The notes beneath the pieces were generated by a model that did no database searches, was not told where the DNA came from, and saw nothing but the letters and a program-made list of their open reading frames with translations. 64,000 bases of DNA, taken from positions 20,279 to 84,278 of the forward strand of contig DYNM01000013.1 of NCBI GenBank assembly GCA_020721065.1, written 5' to 3'. This stretch comes from Thiocystis violascens (GTDB lineage: Bacteria; Pseudomonadota; Gammaproteobacteria; Chromatiales; Chromatiaceae). Numbering within the stretch: the stretch's first letter is position 1; each line of letters opens with the position of its first letter. Shown here in pieces: positions 37,201 to 47,130 of this stretch. Made by a program: the position numbers and the translations under genes.

Positions 37201-37830
37201 ATGCAACAACTGACTTCCGCCGGGCAAAGTCTCGTTGCCGAACTCGCCGCCCGTCACGGGTTTAGCGCCGACGCGGTTACGCACATGCTGCTTGCGGTGC
37301 GCAATGGCAATGGCACGATGGCGCAATTTGGACATTTTGAATTTGGCGGCAATGGACAATGGATGAGCGGCGGCATGATTATGCTGGGCGACATGTTCAA
37401 TCAGAACTTAAAAGGGCGCGTTGATGCGCTATGTTGTGAGATTGCCAATGTACTCGCTCGCCAACCGGGGTTACTTTCCAGCGGCAGTTTTCAATCACAA
37501 ACGCAAGGCGGCGTTCATAACCAAACGCAAACTGCGGGTGGTGGATTTGGACAATCCAGCTTATTCGTTCCTGATCCCGCAGTGAATTGGTGGCCACCAG
37601 AATTAGGAATACCGAGCGCAACCGGTTCGCAAAACAATCTTAAATATGCCTATTTCGCCAATAGTCGGCGTTTGGCAGTAGATACCGGTGGCAATTGTTG
37701 GGTCTATGACACATTAGATCATCAGATTGGTGGTTTTTCTCAACAACAAGGTGGCGGCACTTCAATCACCTTTAGCAGTCAATATGGCACCGTTAATTTA
37801 GCGACTCTGCCAGTAGTGATGCGGAGCTAA
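37201..37830 (+). CDS. Conserved protein of unknown function
   Basis: With the ATG at 37201 (AAGG nine bases upstream) the protein has 209 residues. The N-terminal 70 residues form a compact segment (GQSLVAELAARHGFSADAV and NGNGTMAQFGHFEFGGNGQW). A Gln/Gly/Ser-rich linker follows. The C-terminal half has paired Trp residues and a pattern KYAYFANSRRLAVDTGGNCW, then VYDTLDHQIGGFSQQQGGG. Relatives are often labelled SHOCT-domain proteins, but I see no clear catalytic residues. There is no signal peptide. It precedes the SWIM-domain gene by 72 bases and may be co-transcribed with it. Confidence 0.8.
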   Translation: MQQLTSAGQSLVAELAARHGFSADAVTHMLLAVRNGNGTMAQFGHFEFGGNGQWMSGGMIMLGDMFNQNLKGRVDALCCEIANVLARQPGLLSSGSFQSQTQGGVHNQTQTAGGGFGQSSLFVPDPAVNWWPPELGIPSATGSQNNLKYAYFANSRRLAVDTGGNCWVYDTLDHQIGGFSQQQGGGTSITFSSQYGTVNLATLPVVMRS

Positions 37831-37902
37831 CCGCAATTATTAGCGTCATTTGTATAATGGCATGATTGAACACACCATAAATCAATTTGGTATTGACATC
37901 CC

Positions 37903-39645
37903 ATGTTAAACAACTTAATCACCATTGCAACACTGAAATCCGCTGCCGGAAAAAAAGTCTTTGGGCGCGGTGAATCTTATTGTACAAATGGCGCAATCAC
38001 ACAACTACAGGTCAAGGATGACCGCATTACTGCGCAAGTCCAAGGCAATGAACTATATCGCGTCAACTTATGGGAAGAAGGCGGCAAATTGGCGTACAAC
38101 TGTACCTGCCCACATGCCAATGATGGCTACTTTTGTAAACACTGCGTCGCTGTGGGTTTAACATGGCTGGCAGGCATTACCGATTTCAATCACACTGATG
38201 AACCATTGCCAACAGATTCTTGGCAGAAAATTCGTGATTATCTCGCAATTCAATCACCAGAAACGCTGATCAAAATTCTATTGGATGTTGCCAAGTATGA
38301 TGAGCGGATTTACCGCTCGTTTCTATTGAAAGCAGAGCCGCCAGAGGTAAACGTCAACACGTTAAAGACGCTGCGAAAAGCGATTGAAAAAGCCACCCAC
38401 ATCAACAGCTTTACTAGTCGCAATGGCATTGAAGATATTATCGCTGATCTCGAAAAAACTATTGATTCATTAGAAGAATTGTTGACGCCAAACGGCGCAA
38501 TGACGCTGCTTGAACTCACTGAATACGCTATCGAACGACTTGAAAAAACAATAGAGGATGTGAACGATTGCGATGAAGAAGGCGACATTTTTAGTATTGA
38601 TGCGCGTTTAGGAAAGCTGCATTTACAAGCCAGTTTGTTGGCACCAATCGACCCTTGCGTATTGGCTGAGCGCCTATTTCAACTGGAAATGACGCTATTA
38701 GAAACTGCAAACAGTTTTGATCCGATTACTTATAGCGAAGCACTGGGTAAACTTGGGTTGCAGCGGTATTGGGAATTAGCAGAAATGGAGTGGCGCAAAT
38801 ACGCCCATCTTCCAACACGCACTGATTACGACAGCCAATACTTTAAGATTAAACGCATCATGGAAACATTAGCCGCAGCCTCTGGTAACACTGAGGAATT
38901 GGTAGCGATCCATGCCACTGATTTATCATCTGCTTATGCTTATTTGAACATCGCCGAGATTTGGACTGAAGCGCAACAACCGGAAAAGGCGCTTGATTGG
39001 GCAGAGCGCGGTCTGCAAGCATTTCCCGAAAAAACGGATAGTCGCTTGCGCAATTTTTTAATTGATGCCTATCTCGAACGCGGGCGCAACGATGAAGCAG
39101 TGCAACTCGCGTGGGCGCAATTTTTAGAACAGCCTTCATTAACGAATTATCAACAGTTGCATACAGTAACGAGCACCATTGGTCATTGGTCTGAATACCG
39201 CGAGCGCGCTTTGAATTGCCTGAATGAGGACATTATGCAGGCTGCAACTACTGCCAGAGCATGGAAACCAGGTGGCAAAACCCCCAATTATTCGCGCCGT
39301 ATTGAAATTGCGCTGTGGGAAAACGATCTTGATGCTGCACATGCTGCGATACAGCAAGGGTTTTGTGAGCAGAGTTTGCTAATAAAAACTGCTGATATAT
39401 TTGCATCAACCCGTCCTCAAGATGCGCTTGTCATTTATCAGCAAATGGTGGTGACTTTCGTTGATAAAACAAAACAATCTGCTTATGAAGAAGCGATGGT
39501 ACTGATTAAAAAAATTGCAACTTTGATGCTGGCGTTAAATCAACAACAGCCCTTGCTTGAGTATCTCAATGCGTTGCGGGTTCAGTATAAAGCAAAACGT
39601 AATTTCATCGCGTTGTTGGATACACTGATGTCCAAAAAACGCTAA
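37903..39645 (+). CDS. SWIM zinc-finger and TPR-like repeat protein
   Basis: The 580-residue protein starts with a SWIM zinc-finger domain: a strand region ending NLWEEGGKLAYNCTCPHA, then FCKHCVAVGLTWL, giving the CxC...CxHC zinc pattern (about residues 66-88). The remaining 480 residues are helical and resemble DUF6880-type TPR-like arrays (PEKALDWAERGLQAF, RNFLIDAYLERGRNDEAV). SWIM fingers bind DNA or proteins, and similar standalone proteins accompany SNF2 helicases in some genomes, but none is here. The role is unknown. A weak ribosome site precedes the ATG. Confidence 0.85.
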   Translation: MLNNLITIATLKSAAGKKVFGRGESYCTNGAITQLQVKDDRITAQVQGNELYRVNLWEEGGKLAYNCTCPHANDGYFCKHCVAVGLTWLAGITDFNHTDEPLPTDSWQKIRDYLAIQSPETLIKILLDVAKYDERIYRSFLLKAEPPEVNVNTLKTLRKAIEKATHINSFTSRNGIEDIIADLEKTIDSLEELLTPNGAMTLLELTEYAIERLEKTIEDVNDCDEEGDIFSIDARLGKLHLQASLLAPIDPCVLAERLFQLEMTLLETANSFDPITYSEALGKLGLQRYWELAEMEWRKYAHLPTRTDYDSQYFKIKRIMETLAAASGNTEELVAIHATDLSSAYAYLNIAEIWTEAQQPEKALDWAERGLQAFPEKTDSRLRNFLIDAYLERGRNDEAVQLAWAQFLEQPSLTNYQQLHTVTSTIGHWSEYRERALNCLNEDIMQAATTARAWKPGGKTPNYSRRIEIALWENDLDAAHAAIQQGFCEQSLLIKTADIFASTRPQDALVIYQQMVVTFVDKTKQSAYEEAMVLIKKIATLMLALNQQQPLLEYLNALRVQYKAKRNFIALLDTLMSKKR

Positions 39646-39692
39646 TTCACCCTTGATCTTCAGTTGTGCCATTTTGTTATTGAGAACGCATC

Positions 39693-40460
39693 GTGTCGAT
39701 TTTAATCACTTTTGAACATCCGCTGAATGAACGCATCCGCACTTTTTTGCGGATTGAACATTTAGATGAACAACTCCGTCATTTTCGTGCGCAATCCGAT
39801 GTCGCAGCGTTGCGCATTGCAACGACAACGCTGCTTGATTTAATCACGGTGACGGCGCGTTCTGATTTGAAAAATGAAATTATTAAAGAACTAGAACGCA
39901 TTTGTAACAGCTTATTGCGTATCAGCAATCAACCCAATGTGAACGTACACGCTTTAGAACAAGTGATGCAAAACTTGGAAGCTGCTGGTGAGCGATTGCG
40001 GCGTTTTTATAGTCCAATTGGTTTGAATGCGCGTGAAGATGATTTTTTGAAAGCAATTGGACAACGCAGCAGTTTACCCGGTGGCGCGTGTAGTTTTGAT
40101 TTGCCGCAATATCATTATTGGTTATTGCAAGCTCCCGCTGTGCATCAAGCGCGGTTTACACACTGGCTGGATGATTTGGAACCAGCAATTGAGGCAGTAC
40201 AATTGATTTTATCGTTAATTCGCAGCAGTGCGGCGATGCGTTCGGAAATAGCGGAAGGTGGTTTTTTTCAAGAAGCATTAAATCCCGAAGCGCCAGCGCA
40301 ATTATTACGGGTGCGGGTGGCGGCGAGTAAAGAACGCTATCCTGAAATCAGCGGACATAAAAATCGCTATAGCGTGCGTTTTATGTCTGTGAATGCGGAG
40401 GGGCGGGTGAGTCAATGCACTACCAATGTGCCGTTTAATTTAACCTGCTGCGTGTTTTAA
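39693..40460 (+). CDS. zapD: Cell division protein ZapD
   Basis: ZapD bundles FtsZ filaments at the division ring. The 255-residue protein opens, after a GTG start, with SILITFEHPLNERIRTFLRI, the standard ZapD opening, and contains LPGGACSFDLPQYHYWL and PEISGHKNRYSVRFM. In other gammaproteobacteria the order is coaE-zapD-yacG; here coaE is absent and yacG lies 2.4 kb downstream beyond a patatin gene on the other strand. Confidence 0.93.
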   Translation: MSILITFEHPLNERIRTFLRIEHLDEQLRHFRAQSDVAALRIATTTLLDLITVTARSDLKNEIIKELERICNSLLRISNQPNVNVHALEQVMQNLEAAGERLRRFYSPIGLNAREDDFLKAIGQRSSLPGGACSFDLPQYHYWLLQAPAVHQARFTHWLDDLEPAIEAVQLILSLIRSSAAMRSEIAEGGFFQEALNPEAPAQLLRVRVAASKERYPEISGHKNRYSVRFMSVNAEGRVSQCTTNVPFNLTCCVF

Positions 40461-40516
40461 TTGGGCGCTGGCGCTTGGGTTGCTGCAATCAATCCAACGC
40501 ACAATGAACGCAGCAA

Positions 40517-42721
40517 TTAGGGTTGACCAATTAAAAGATAAAGCGTGTGTGCGCCACTTTCCGCAAAACCAATGCCGAGATATGCAGGTCCAACCCAAGT
40601 ATCAGAACCTAAAAAAAGGCTACTGCCTAAGCGCGTTGCTGCTGGGGTGAATTCGGTATTTATTCCCGATTGTAATGTGATTGGGCTGGCAGATAACCAG
40701 CCCATTTCTAATGATGCTCCCGCATATAAACCACGTCCTAATGGTGGCGGCAATGAGGCAATTTGTCGGTAATAACTTAAGGCTGCAAAAGCGACATCAT
40801 TACCGCGAAATTGCTCATTGGCATAACCCGATAAGTGTAAAAAACCACCTAAAGCGAATTGCTCGTCATACGGTAATTCACTCCCAAAACCACTGCCGAG
40901 CGTCATTCGCGCTGCCAGCGTATGCGCACCAATGCTGTGCGCGGCGGTGGCGGTCAGTTTGGCGCGGCGGTAGTCGAGCGTTGAACCCAGCGCCTGCTGC
41001 GGGGCGAAGGCGTCCACCGTCAGGCGCAGCCCGGAGCGTGGCGCACCCGCGCTATCCAACGTGTCGTACACCAAACGCCCGTGCGGACCAATGGCGGTGC
41101 GGGATTCTTCCGTCAACACCGCGCCGCCAGTGTCCAAATCCGTCGCCGTCTGCTGCGCCAACACACCCAGCCGCCACTCACTTGCTCCCAGCGTGGTGCC
41201 GACATCAAGCCGCAGTTGGCTGCGGTTCACGTCATAACGCGCCAGCCGCTGATCGTCGATAAAAACGCTGGTCGGTTGCAGCGCATAATCCAGCGTTGCT
41301 GCCACAAACATCGGGTGATCCAGCGCCAGCGGTTGATAAAAACTGCTGCTCATTTGTGGCGCATTGCCCAAAGTCAGCAGGTTGCGCCATTCCGCACCCC
41401 ACGCATTGACCCATGTTTGATCGTAGGTGCTGCGCAGTCCCAAGCGGCTATCTCCTTGATTATCGCTCACTAAATCCAAACCAAAACCGAGATAACCGGG
41501 TCCCCAGCGTTTTTCGAGCGCATCAATCACCAGCGTGGAGCCGCGCTCACCATCTGGCGTGAGGCGATAGCTGAGACGTTCAAAATCACCGCGTCCATAC
41601 AACGCCTGTAAATCAGCCGCCAAACGCGCACGATCCAACGCTTGTCCGCGTTGCGTCATCTGCAGATCAGCAAAGATGCCAGCATTGACCCGTTCCAACC
41701 CGACAATGCTCACCTTGGTCACGGGCAGCGGCGCGGCGGCAGGACGTGCATGAGCTTGTCGCCATGCCGCATACGCAGCGGCGCTGAGGCGATACCGCGC
41801 CAACTGCGGCGCAGCGCGGCGAGCGGCGACAATGCCGGTTTGGATAGCGTCCGCCGCCCGCGCAAAATCACCAGAACCGATGTCACCGAGCTGCGGCTCA
41901 ATCAACACATCGCGCTGTGGATCAAGCTGGCGCAGAGACTCGTCCACGTTTTGCTCCGTCAAAATGGCGATCATCTGCCCCGTGACGCCGAGAATGTCGT
42001 TGAGGCGCTCTCGTGGCAGCAAGCTGCGTCCCAACGTGACCACGATCAGCACATCAACGCCCATCGCCCGCGCCACATCCACCGGCACGTTGCGCACCAG
42101 CCCACCGTCCACATACAGATGTTGTTCCCATTCCACCGGCGCAAAGATGCCCGGCACTGCCATGCTGGCACGCATCGCCATCGGCAAGGAACCACGCGCA
42201 AACACCGCCAGCGTGCCGTGTTCTAAATCAGTGGCAACGGCGCGAAATGGAATCGGCAGCGCGTCAAAGTCATCAATCATCTCCACTTCGCGCACCAAAT
42301 CGTTGAAAAAGAGCTGCACCTGCTGTCCCGCCAACGCCCCTTTGGGTAATTGCAACTGCCCATCGCGCACACCGACCGTAAAATTCCAAGTCGGCGTCAA
42401 CGAGGCTTCTTTACGGCGCATTGGCCAAGCGGGGCGCGGCGGATCGTCATCAAACAACACGTCCCAATCCACCTGCGTTACCCGCTGCTCCAATTCCGTT
42501 GCCGTCAAACCGGCGGCATACGCACCACCAACGAGCGATCCCATACTGGTGCCGGCGATGGCGTGAATCGGAATATGTAATTCTTCCAACACTTTCAAGA
42601 CGCCGATATGCGCAGCACCCTTGGCACCACCGCCTGCCAGCACCAAACCGATGCGCGGTGCTGCCTGCGCCAGCGGTACTATCAGACTCAATACAATAAG
42701 CAACAGAAAACGATGATTCAT
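40517..42721 (-). CDS. Patatin-like phospholipase with outer-membrane barrel (type Vd autotransporter, PlpD-like)
   Basis: The ATG at 42721 gives 734 residues and a good signal peptide (MNHRFLLLIVLSLIVPLAQA). The patatin domain has the oxyanion motif GGGAKGAAHIG, the nucleophile Ser in GTSMGS and the Asp of the dyad in VDGGLVRN. A POTRA-like module (VSIVGLERVNAGIFADLQMTQ) and a 16-strand barrel of the BamA/Omp85 type follow, ending in ALDHPMFVAAT-type strands and LYLLIGQP. Such proteins release or display a phospholipase A at the cell surface. It lies between zapD and yacG on the opposite strand. Confidence 0.92.
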   Translation of the reverse strand: MNHRFLLLIVLSLIVPLAQAAPRIGLVLAGGGAKGAAHIGVLKVLEELHIPIHAIAGTSMGSLVGGAYAAGLTATELEQRVTQVDWDVLFDDDPPRPAWPMRRKEASLTPTWNFTVGVRDGQLQLPKGALAGQQVQLFFNDLVREVEMIDDFDALPIPFRAVATDLEHGTLAVFARGSLPMAMRASMAVPGIFAPVEWEQHLYVDGGLVRNVPVDVARAMGVDVLIVVTLGRSLLPRERLNDILGVTGQMIAILTEQNVDESLRQLDPQRDVLIEPQLGDIGSGDFARAADAIQTGIVAARRAAPQLARYRLSAAAYAAWRQAHARPAAAPLPVTKVSIVGLERVNAGIFADLQMTQRGQALDRARLAADLQALYGRGDFERLSYRLTPDGERGSTLVIDALEKRWGPGYLGFGLDLVSDNQGDSRLGLRSTYDQTWVNAWGAEWRNLLTLGNAPQMSSSFYQPLALDHPMFVAATLDYALQPTSVFIDDQRLARYDVNRSQLRLDVGTTLGASEWRLGVLAQQTATDLDTGGAVLTEESRTAIGPHGRLVYDTLDSAGAPRSGLRLTVDAFAPQQALGSTLDYRRAKLTATAAHSIGAHTLAARMTLGSGFGSELPYDEQFALGGFLHLSGYANEQFRGNDVAFAALSYYRQIASLPPPLGRGLYAGASLEMGWLSASPITLQSGINTEFTPAATRLGSSLFLGSDTWVGPAYLGIGFAESGAHTLYLLIGQP

Positions 42722-42861
42722 TTCAAACGCTGTCCAAATTTGATTAAACACTATAGCGCCATGACCGCGCAATTCATCACAACAACGCTGCGTTGTGAAT
42801 ACAATTTTAGTATGATTGGCACTCTACTTTTATTATTCACTGTCAATTGAGATGATCTCTG

Positions 42862-43053
42862 ATGAATCAACTGATTGTATCTTGTCCGCAGTGTGGAACT
42901 GAGGTGATATGGAATGAAGCGGCAACGTGGCGACCGTTTTGTAGCGACCGCTGCCGCTTGATTGATCTCGGCGCGTGGCTGGATGAATCGCACCGGATTC
43001 CAGACCGTGCGCCCGCCTCGCTGCCAGAACCGGAAACAGAAGCGCCGCAGTAA
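42862..43053 (+). CDS. yacG: DNA gyrase inhibitor YacG
   Basis: YacG is a small zinc protein that binds GyrB and blocks DNA binding. The 63-residue protein has the four zinc cysteines in SCPQCGTEV and [18 protein letters not shown]. It is usually adjacent to zapD, and here the pair is split. The gap before it is 140 bases from the patatin gene start, so both probably use divergent promoters there. Confidence 0.92.
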   Translation: MNQLIVSCPQCGTEVIWNEAATWRPFCSDRCRLIDLGAWLDESHRIPDRAPASLPEPETEAPQ

Positions 43054-43121
43054 CGTGATTTTGCGCTGCGGCATGATTTCTGCTTAATTCTGCCGCACTC
43101 AAGTTAAGGAATTCACCCCCG

Positions 43122-46100
43122 ATGTCGATTTTGGTTGCGCTCAATCATAAAACTGAATACCGCTTTGATCGTTCAGTCACTCTTTCACCGCATATTGTGC
43201 GCTTGCGTCCTGCGCCGCATTGCCGCACTTCTATTCGTTCTTATGCGTTAAACATTGAACCCGCAGAACATTTCATCAATTGGCAACAAGACGCCTTTGG
43301 CAATTATTTAGCGCGGCTGGTATTTCCAGAAAAAACGCGCAAATTGTCAATTGAGGTTGATGTCATCGCCGAGATGATTACGATCAATCCTTTTGATTTC
43401 TTTCTCGAAGAATACGCTTTTTATTATCCGTTCCAATATGAACCGGAATTGCGTCAAGAACTCGCGCCGTATTTGGAGCGTACTGAAAGTGGCTCGCTAT
43501 TAAAAAAGTGGTTGACCGGAGTCAATCGCACGCGCCGCGAGACGGTTTATTTTTTGGTTGATTTGAATCAGCGGCTGCACGCGGACATCGGTTATGTGAT
43601 TCGGTTGGAGCCGGGCGTGCAAACCTGCGAGAAGACGCTCCGCAGCGGCAAGGGTTCATGCCGCGATACCGCGTGGCTGTTGGTGCAGATTCTGCGTCAT
43701 CTGGGGCTGGCAGCGCGGTTTGTCTCCGGTTATCTGGTGCAGTTGACGGCGGATGTGAAATCGCTCGATGGACCGTCGGGACCGGAAAAGGATTTCACCG
43801 ATTTACATGCGTGGGCGGAGGTGTATGTGCCCGGTGCGGGTTGGATCGGGCTTGATCCGACTTCGGGGTTGTTTGCCAGCGAGGGGCACATTCCGCTGGC
43901 GTGTTCACCCGCGCCGCGCAGTGCGGCTCCGATCAGCGGCGCAACCGATAAATGTAAAGTGGAGTTTTATTTCCATAATGAAATCAGCCGCATCCATGAA
44001 GACCCGCGTGTCACCAAGCCGTACACGCCGGAGCAATGGGCGGCGATTGAGGCGCTGGGGCATCAGGTTGATGCTGAACTGAACGCCAACGATGTGCGCT
44101 TGACGATGGGCGGTGAACCGACGTTTGTGTCGATTGATGACATGGAAGGCGCGGAATGGAACATCGACGCGCTCGGCCCGACGAAAAAACCGCTGGCGGA
44201 GGAGTTGCTGCGGCGCTTGCAACAGCAGTTTGCGCCGGGCGGCGTGCTCCATCTTGGTCAGGGCAAGTGGTATCCGGGTGAGCAGTTGCCGCGCTGGGCG
44301 TTGTCCTGTTTTTGGCGCAAAGATGGTGCGCCGGTGTGGCGCGATCCGGCGTTGTTAGGTCAAGAAAATCAAGATTATCAACACACTGCGGCAGATGCCG
44401 AGCGGTTTATCCGCACTCTCGCGGCGCATCTCGGCGTTGCGCCCGACCACGCTGCACCTGCGTATGAAGATGTTTGGTATTACCTGTGGCGCGAGGCGCG
44501 GCTGCCGGTCAACGTCGATCCGCTGGATAACAAGCTGAATGATCCCAACGAGCGCCAGCGCATTGCGCGGTTATTTAACAAGGGCTTAAACCAGATTGCG
44601 GGTTATGTGCTGCCGTTGCGGTGGTGGGGCGTGGGCGCAGCCGGCAGTTGGAAAAGTGGACGCTGGGCGCTGCGCGACGGCACGTTATTTCTGATTCCGG
44701 GCGATTCACCGCTGGGATTCCGGCTGCCACTGGATGCGCTGCCGCATGTACCAGAAAGTGAATTAGATCAAGTGCCTGAGCGCAATCCGTTGGAGCCAGT
44801 CGCGCCGCTGCGCTCGCCGTTTGACGCGCTGGCGCGGCGTTACAGCCAGCATCGCGTGACCGTTCCGCCGCAAACCGTGTGCGAGCAAAAGCTGCAAGCG
44901 GTGCGTTATGCGGCGCGTTCTGGAACGATCCCGCCCGATCTGCGGGCGCAACTCGCGTTGTCGGACGCATTGCCGCCGGAGTTGATTCGTACCGCGTTGT
45001 GCGTGGAACCGCGAGCGGGGCGGCTGCACTGTTTTATGCCGCCGCTGACGCATTTGGAGCACTGGCTGGATTTGGTCATGTGCATTGAAGACACCGCAGC
45101 GGAATTGCAACTGCCGATCATCATTGAAGGTTATGAACCGCCGCGTGATCCGCGTCTGCAAAAATTAGCGGTAACGCCCGATCCCGGCGTGATTGAGGTC
45201 AACATTCATCCGGCAGCCAGTTGGGATGCGCTGGTGCGCGACACGCGGATTTTGTACGCCGAAGCGCGACTGACGCGGCTGGGCACCGAGAAATTCATGC
45301 TGGACGGACGCCACACCGGCACGGGCGGCGGCAATCACGTCACGCTCGGCGGCGCGACACCAGCGGACAGTCCGCTGCTGCGCCGACCTGATTTGGTGCA
45401 AAGTTTAATTGCATATTGGCAACATCATCCGAGTTTATCCTATTTATTTTCGGGTTTATTTATTGGTCCGACCAGTCAAGCGCCGCGTGTCGATGAAGCC
45501 CGCGATGATCGGTTATATGAATTGGATATTGCATTTCAACAGATGCCAACGGGTGCAATTCCGCAACCTTGGTTAGTGGATCGTATTCTGCGCAATCTCT
45601 TAACCGATGTCACTGGCAATACCCATCGCACCGAGTTTTGTATTGACAAACTCTATTCGCCAGATAGCGCCAGCGGACGCCAAGGTTTAGTCGAATTTCG
45701 TGGCTTTGAAATGCCGCCGCATTATCAAATGAGTTTGGCGCAAATGCTATTATTGCGCACATTAGTTGCGCGGTTTTGGCAAGAACCGTATACGCGCAAA
45801 CCAATACGCTGGGGCACTGAATTACACGACCGTTTTTTATTGCCGCATTTTGCACGATTGGATTTTGAAGACGTGATTTGTGAACTACGTCGCGCTGGTT
45901 ATGCAATTGAAACGGCATGGTTTGAACCGTTTTTTGAATTCCGTTTTCCACATTGTGGCGATCTCGTCACTGCCGAAGGTATTCATTTGGAATTGCGCAC
46001 TGCAATTGAACCTTGGCACGTTTTGGGCGAAGAAGTCACTGCGCAGGGCACGTCGCGCTTTGTGGATAGTTCAGTCGAACGAATGCAGGTCAAAATCAAC

Positions 46101-46496
46101 GGCTTATTTGGTGAGCGGCATGTCTTGGTATGCAACGGACGGCGGGTGCCGCTGCGTCCAACCGGACGGCGAGGCGAGTTTATCGCCGGGATTCGGTTCA
46201 AAGCGTGGAGTCCGCCGTCGGGGTTGCATCCGACAATTCCGGCGCATAACCCGTTGATTTTTGAGATTGTTGATCTGTGGAATCAGCGCAGTCTCGGCGG
46301 CTGCACCTATCATGTCGTGCATCCCGGTGGGCGCAGCGAGTCGCGGTTTCCGGTGAATAGTTATGAGGCGGAAAGTCGGCGGATTGCGCGGTTTCGAGTG
46401 ATGGGACACACGGCGGGAGTGATTGATCCGCCGCCAGAATTGCCAGCGGGTGAACATCCATATACATTGGATTTGCGTTATCAGCCGCGCTGTTGA
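43122..46496 (+). CDS. Transglutaminase-like/DUF2126 giant protein
   Basis: The 1124-residue protein fuses an N-terminal bacterial transglutaminase module (NHKTEYRFDRSVTLSPHIVRL, catalytic region RSGKGSCRDTAWLLVQILRHLG with the Cys, DLHAWAEVYVPGAGWIGLDPT with the His and Asp) to a long DUF2126 part containing TMGGEPTFVSIDDMEG and TGGGNHVTLGGATPADSPLLR. Such proteins are often encoded with alpha-E, circularly permuted ATP-grasp and a second transglutaminase gene, a set proposed to make a peptide tag; none of these partners is here. Cytoplasmic, role unknown. A stretch from about 45400 to 46100 is AT-rich relative to both ends. Confidence 0.9.
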   Translation: MSILVALNHKTEYRFDRSVTLSPHIVRLRPAPHCRTSIRSYALNIEPAEHFINWQQDAFGNYLARLVFPEKTRKLSIEVDVIAEMITINPFDFFLEEYAFYYPFQYEPELRQELAPYLERTESGSLLKKWLTGVNRTRRETVYFLVDLNQRLHADIGYVIRLEPGVQTCEKTLRSGKGSCRDTAWLLVQILRHLGLAARFVSGYLVQLTADVKSLDGPSGPEKDFTDLHAWAEVYVPGAGWIGLDPTSGLFASEGHIPLACSPAPRSAAPISGATDKCKVEFYFHNEISRIHEDPRVTKPYTPEQWAAIEALGHQVDAELNANDVRLTMGGEPTFVSIDDMEGAEWNIDALGPTKKPLAEELLRRLQQQFAPGGVLHLGQGKWYPGEQLPRWALSCFWRKDGAPVWRDPALLGQENQDYQHTAADAERFIRTLAAHLGVAPDHAAPAYEDVWYYLWREARLPVNVDPLDNKLNDPNERQRIARLFNKGLNQIAGYVLPLRWWGVGAAGSWKSGRWALRDGTLFLIPGDSPLGFRLPLDALPHVPESELDQVPERNPLEPVAPLRSPFDALARRYSQHRVTVPPQTVCEQKLQAVRYAARSGTIPPDLRAQLALSDALPPELIRTALCVEPRAGRLHCFMPPLTHLEHWLDLVMCIEDTAAELQLPIIIEGYEPPRDPRLQKLAVTPDPGVIEVNIHPAASWDALVRDTRILYAEARLTRLGTEKFMLDGRHTGTGGGNHVTLGGATPADSPLLRRPDLVQSLIAYWQHHPSLSYLFSGLFIGPTSQAPRVDEARDDRLYELDIAFQQMPTGAIPQPWLVDRILRNLLTDVTGNTHRTEFCIDKLYSPDSASGRQGLVEFRGFEMPPHYQMSLAQMLLLRTLVARFWQEPYTRKPIRWGTELHDRFLLPHFARLDFEDVICELRRAGYAIETAWFEPFFEFRFPHCGDLVTAEGIHLELRTAIEPWHVLGEEVTAQGTSRFVDSSVERMQVKINGLFGERHVLVCNGRRVPLRPTGRRGEFIAGIRFKAWSPPSGLHPTIPAHNPLIFEIVDLWNQRSLGGCTYHVVHPGGRSESRFPVNSYEAESRRIARFRVMGHTAGVIDPPPELPAGEHPYTLDLRYQPRC

Positions 46497-46504
46497 ATTC
46501 AAGC

Positions 46505-46536
46505 AACCCCCCTTTTTTTTCAAAGGGGGGTTTTTA
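46505..46536. terminator. C6/G6 hairpin terminator between convergent genes
   Basis: AACCCCCCTTT and AAAGGGGGGTT form an 11-bp stem followed by T residues. It lies 12 bases after the DUF2126 stop and 12 bases before the hemerythrin stop and would terminate both transcripts. It resembles the first half of the dispersed C6/G6 elements at 12000 and 22399 and may be a member of that family without its second G run. Confidence 0.82.
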
Positions 46537-46548
46537 GAGCGGTGGAAT

Positions 46549-46974
46549 TCAAATTGCTCTTAAATCAGTGACACCTTTGGCTTTTACATGCAATGAATAC
46601 AGCATATCTTCATCCGCGATGTGGTCAATGAGCCAATCTTGCGTAATATCCAAAGCGCGATCTGCTAATGCTTGGCTGGGACCAAACATCATTAAATCAT
46701 TTTCTAATTCATCCAGCCGCCGAAAAAATCCAGCATGGAGCATTAAATGCTCTTTCAAACCGGGATATTCATGTTTGCGCATGAACGCTTCCTCAGTCTG
46801 GAAATGTTCTTCCGCATAATTGCGCATAAATGCCATTGCATCTTCTACGGCATTTTTCCCTTTACGATCTAAAATATCGTCATATAAGCGATGCGCGGCG
46901 GCAAAAAAGCCTTGATGCTGATGATCAATGTCATCAATACCTACGTTATACACAGATGACCAAGTACGCAACAT
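46549..46974 (-). CDS. Bacteriohemerythrin
   Basis: The 141-residue protein has the di-iron oxygen-binding ligands of hemerythrins: His in VGIDDIDHQHQGFF, His and Glu in HFQTEEAFMRKHEYPGLKEH, and His/Asp in LIDHIADEDM. It may carry or sense oxygen, as in MCP-linked or soluble forms. It is a stand-alone single-domain member. Its stop faces the DUF2126 gene across a shared hairpin, and its start is divergent from sdhE. Confidence 0.93.
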   Translation of the reverse strand: MLRTWSSVYNVGIDDIDHQHQGFFAAAHRLYDDILDRKGKNAVEDAMAFMRNYAEEHFQTEEAFMRKHEYPGLKEHLMLHAGFFRRLDELENDLMMFGPSQALADRALDITQDWLIDHIADEDMLYSLHVKAKGVTDLRAI

Positions 46975-47130
46975 GATAAAAAACCTATTGGTTGTGAGGA
47001 TTGGTAAAAATGATTGCTATCAAGTGGTACAGTGTAACCTGTAATTGACAGCGGGGCTGACTTTTAAGTGAGTTATCAGTAGTTGTTAGTAGAAAACTCT
47101 CCATTTTTTAATAGCGCATTGGCTGTTTAT

